From Allomuricauda sp. CP2A (GTDB lineage Bacteria > Bacteroidota > Bacteroidia > Flavobacteriales > Flavobacteriaceae), in contig NZ_LXTT01000045.1 in the NCBI RefSeq assembly GCF_001683915.1, forward strand, positions 1 through 64,000: a stretch of DNA of 64,000 bases, written 5' to 3'. This document shows positions 62,594 to 64,000 of the stretch, piece by piece. Both the position numbers and the translations under genes were made by a program. Numbering within the stretch: position 1 is the first letter of the stretch; every line of letters begins with the position of its first letter. The notes beneath the pieces are model-generated. The model worked only from the letters and a program-made list of their open reading frames with translations. It was not told where the DNA came from and ran no database searches.

Positions 62594-64000
62594 TTAACTT
62601 ATACCTTCCCCATTCCCAACACCATCCTCATCCGGATTCAGGAAAACGATTTTCCCATCCTTGTTTTCGGTCATCAAAATCATGCCCTCACTTTCCACGC
62701 CACGGAGTTTTCTGGGTGCCAAATTGACCAAAACGGTCACTTTTTTGCCCACAATATCTTCGGGTTTGAAACTTTTGGCTATCCCGGAAACAATGGTTCT
62801 CGTATCCAGTCCGGTATCCACTTTCAAAACCAAAAGCTTATCGGCCTTTGGCATTTTCTCAGCTTCGATGATGGTGCCTACGCGCATATCCAATTTGGCA
62901 AAATCCTCGTAGGTGATGGTTTCTTTTTGGGGAATTAGCTCTTTTTCCATGGAATCTGTAGTGTTTGTAGCCGAAGCATTCGTTTTTTTGGTGGCTTCCA
63001 GTTTGTCCAATTGCTGTTGAATCTCGGCATCCTCAATTTTTCGGAACAGCAGTTCGCTTTTGTTGATTTGATGGCCTCCAGGAAGTAATGTTTCTTTTGA
63101 ACTAACATCGTCCCAAACGATAGATTTCTCACCTTCCTGCCCGTCCGGCAGGTGGGCGTTCGAAATGACTCCGTCTTTGTCATTCTGAGCAATGCGAAGA
63201 ATCTTTTTCAACTTATTTGATGTAAATGGCAAAAATGGCTCACTCAATACTGCCAACCCAGTTGCAATTTGAAGCGCCACATACATAATGGTCTTTACCC
63301 GTTCCTCGTCTGTTTTAATGAGTTTCCACGGTTCGGCATCAGCCAGGTACTTATTGCCCAGTCGGGCCAAGTTCATCAATTCCTGACTGCCTTCACGGAA
63401 TCGGTAGCGTTCCAACGAATTGGAAAGGATTTGGGGATACCCTTTTAAGGCTTCCAGTGTTTCTTTGTCCACAGATTCAAACGCATTGGGTGTGGGAACG
63501 ATGCCATTATAATATTTGTGGGTCAATACGGTCACACGGTTCACAAAGTTGCCAAAAATGGCCACAAGTTCGTTGTTGTTCCTGGATTGAAAATCCTTCC
63601 AGGTAAAATCGTTGTCCTTGGTTTCCGGGGCATTTGCTGTTAATGCATAGCGAAGCACATCTTGCATATCCGGGAATTCTTCCAAATATTCATGCAACCA
63701 AACCGCCCAATTTTTGGAAGTGGAGAGCTTGTTGCCTTCCAGATTCAAGAATTCGTTGGCCGGGACATTTTCGGGAAGAATAAAATCACCATGTGCTTTT
63801 AACATGCTTGGGAAGATGATACAGTGGAAGACGATATTGTCCTTGCCGATAAAATGGACCAATTTGGTATCCTTGTCCATCCAATAGGGCTTCCAATCCT
63901 TTCCTTCACGTTCAGCCCATTCCTTGGTGGATGAAATATAACCAATGGGGGCATCGAACCACACATAAAGCACTTTTCCTTCGCCCCCTTCCACGGGCAC
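62594..64000 (-). CDS. metG: Methionyl-tRNA synthetase, C-terminal part (truncated by the window end)
   Basis: 468 residues of the synthetase; the N-terminal catalytic half starts beyond 64000. Visible: [13 protein letters not shown], the KMSKS-type loop [11 protein letters not shown], the anticodon helix bundle and the C-terminal tRNA-binding OB domain ([41 protein letters not shown]). Between the bundle and the C-terminal part, about 27 residues ([20 protein letters not shown] and following) look like a translated repeat insertion (63121-63204). Confidence 0.95.
   Translation of the reverse strand: MPVEGGEGKVLYVWFDAPIGYISSTKEWAEREGKDWKPYWMDKDTKLVHFIGKDNIVFHCIIFPSMLKAHGDFILPENVPANEFLNLEGNKLSTSKNWAVWLHEYLEEFPDMQDVLRYALTANAPETKDNDFTWKDFQSRNNNELVAIFGNFVNRVTVLTHKYYNGIVPTPNAFESVDKETLEALKGYPQILSNSLERYRFREGSQELMNLARLGNKYLADAEPWKLIKTDEERVKTIMYVALQIATGLAVLSEPFLPFTSNKLKKILRIAQNDKDGVISNAHLPDGQEGEKSIVWDDVSSKETLLPGGHQINKSELLFRKIEDAEIQQQLDKLEATKKTNASATNTTDSMEKELIPQKETITYEDFAKLDMRVGTIIEAEKMPKADKLLVLKVDTGLDTRTIVSGIAKSFKPEDIVGKKVTVLVNLAPRKLRGVESEGMILMTENKDGKIVFLNPDEDGVGNGEGIS
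63121..63204 (-). repeat. Repeat-derived in-frame insertion within metG
   Basis: Contains hairpin CCTGCC-CGTCC-GGCAGG (63136-63152), then CGAAATGACTCCG and GTCATTCTGAGCAATGCG...AGAATCT, strings that recur as dispersed intergenic repeats in flavobacterial genomes by my recollection. The frame is kept open and the codon content unlike the rest of metG. Confidence 0.6.

Noticed and set aside
61550..62938. A 462-codon open frame on the plus strand opposite tex and metG
   Set aside because: Antisense shadow of two well-conserved genes; it crosses the palindromic repeat and its translation has no domain pattern.
1..64000. CRISPR array, rRNA operon, prophage, transposase or integrase genes
   Set aside because: None seen: no regular direct-repeat array, no rRNA sequence, no phage or transposase motifs.

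Overview
The window looks like a chromosomal segment of a marine-type member of the Bacteroidota, family Flavobacteriaceae. Support: SusC/SusD pairs, DUF5690, DUF5916 and DUF6265 family proteins, promoters with a TAnnTTTG -7 box instead of a sigma70 -10 box, almost no Shine-Dalgarno sequences, and dispersed short palindromic repeats. A closer assignment (Muricauda/Flagellimonas-like) is only an impression.

Layout. 1-1400: a GH43 lipoprotein behind two LacI-type operators. 1500-15650: a phosphonate locus: MFS-like permease, FAD amine oxidoreductase, PhnX-like C-P hydrolase, XRE-cupin regulator, SusC/SusD, two secreted alkaline-phosphatase-superfamily hydrolases, a secreted metallo-beta-lactamase-fold protein and a class III PLP enzyme. 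It reads as a TonB-dependent uptake system for an organophosphonate, probably a 2-aminoethylphosphonate (AEP) conjugate, with an oxidative or lyase route to the aldehyde instead of PhnW. 15800-33850: a sulfide/persulfide/sulfite locus: Crp/Fnr regulator, SulP transporter, persulfide dioxygenase-rhodanese, rhodaneses, DUF3365 heme protein, SorAB-like sulfite dehydrogenase with a sterol-desaturase-like protein, sulfide:quinone oxidoreductase, RND efflux system and YeeE/YedE sulfur transporters. Six promoters here share one design: a palindrome GTNAC-N4-GTNAC exactly 22 nt before a TAnnTTTG-type -7 box, which places an activator at about -41.5. A seventh promoter, before a 42-residue membrane protein, has the same geometry with a different palindrome.

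33900-41700: a receiver protein, tRNA-Arg(CCT), a LytS/LytTR two-component pair, a four-gene cluster (SMP-30-like, lipoprotein, ankyrin/lipocalin-like, membrane protein) and a DUF5916 outer-membrane protein. 41900-49700: moaE-moaC, an acidic small protein, threonine dehydrogenase, two small envelope proteins, a TPR protein, an SDR, an M28 membrane peptidase and a CBS protein. 49700-64000: zinc-ribbon and pentapeptide proteins, a TetR-SDR pair with three matching operators, envelope proteins, glycerate kinase, GNAT, Dps, a short SSB, a tandem pair of secreted paralogues, a cysteine/lysine-rich small protein, PAP2 phosphatase, an HDAC-like deacylase, Tex, and metG (cut by the window end), which carries a repeat-derived in-frame insertion.

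Most likely new biology: the single class II Crp/Fnr regulon that joins sulfide oxidation, persulfide metabolism, sulfite oxidation, sulfate-type transport and an RND pump, and the SusCD-linked phosphonate locus. Functions are inferred from motifs read by eye; no database search was possible.
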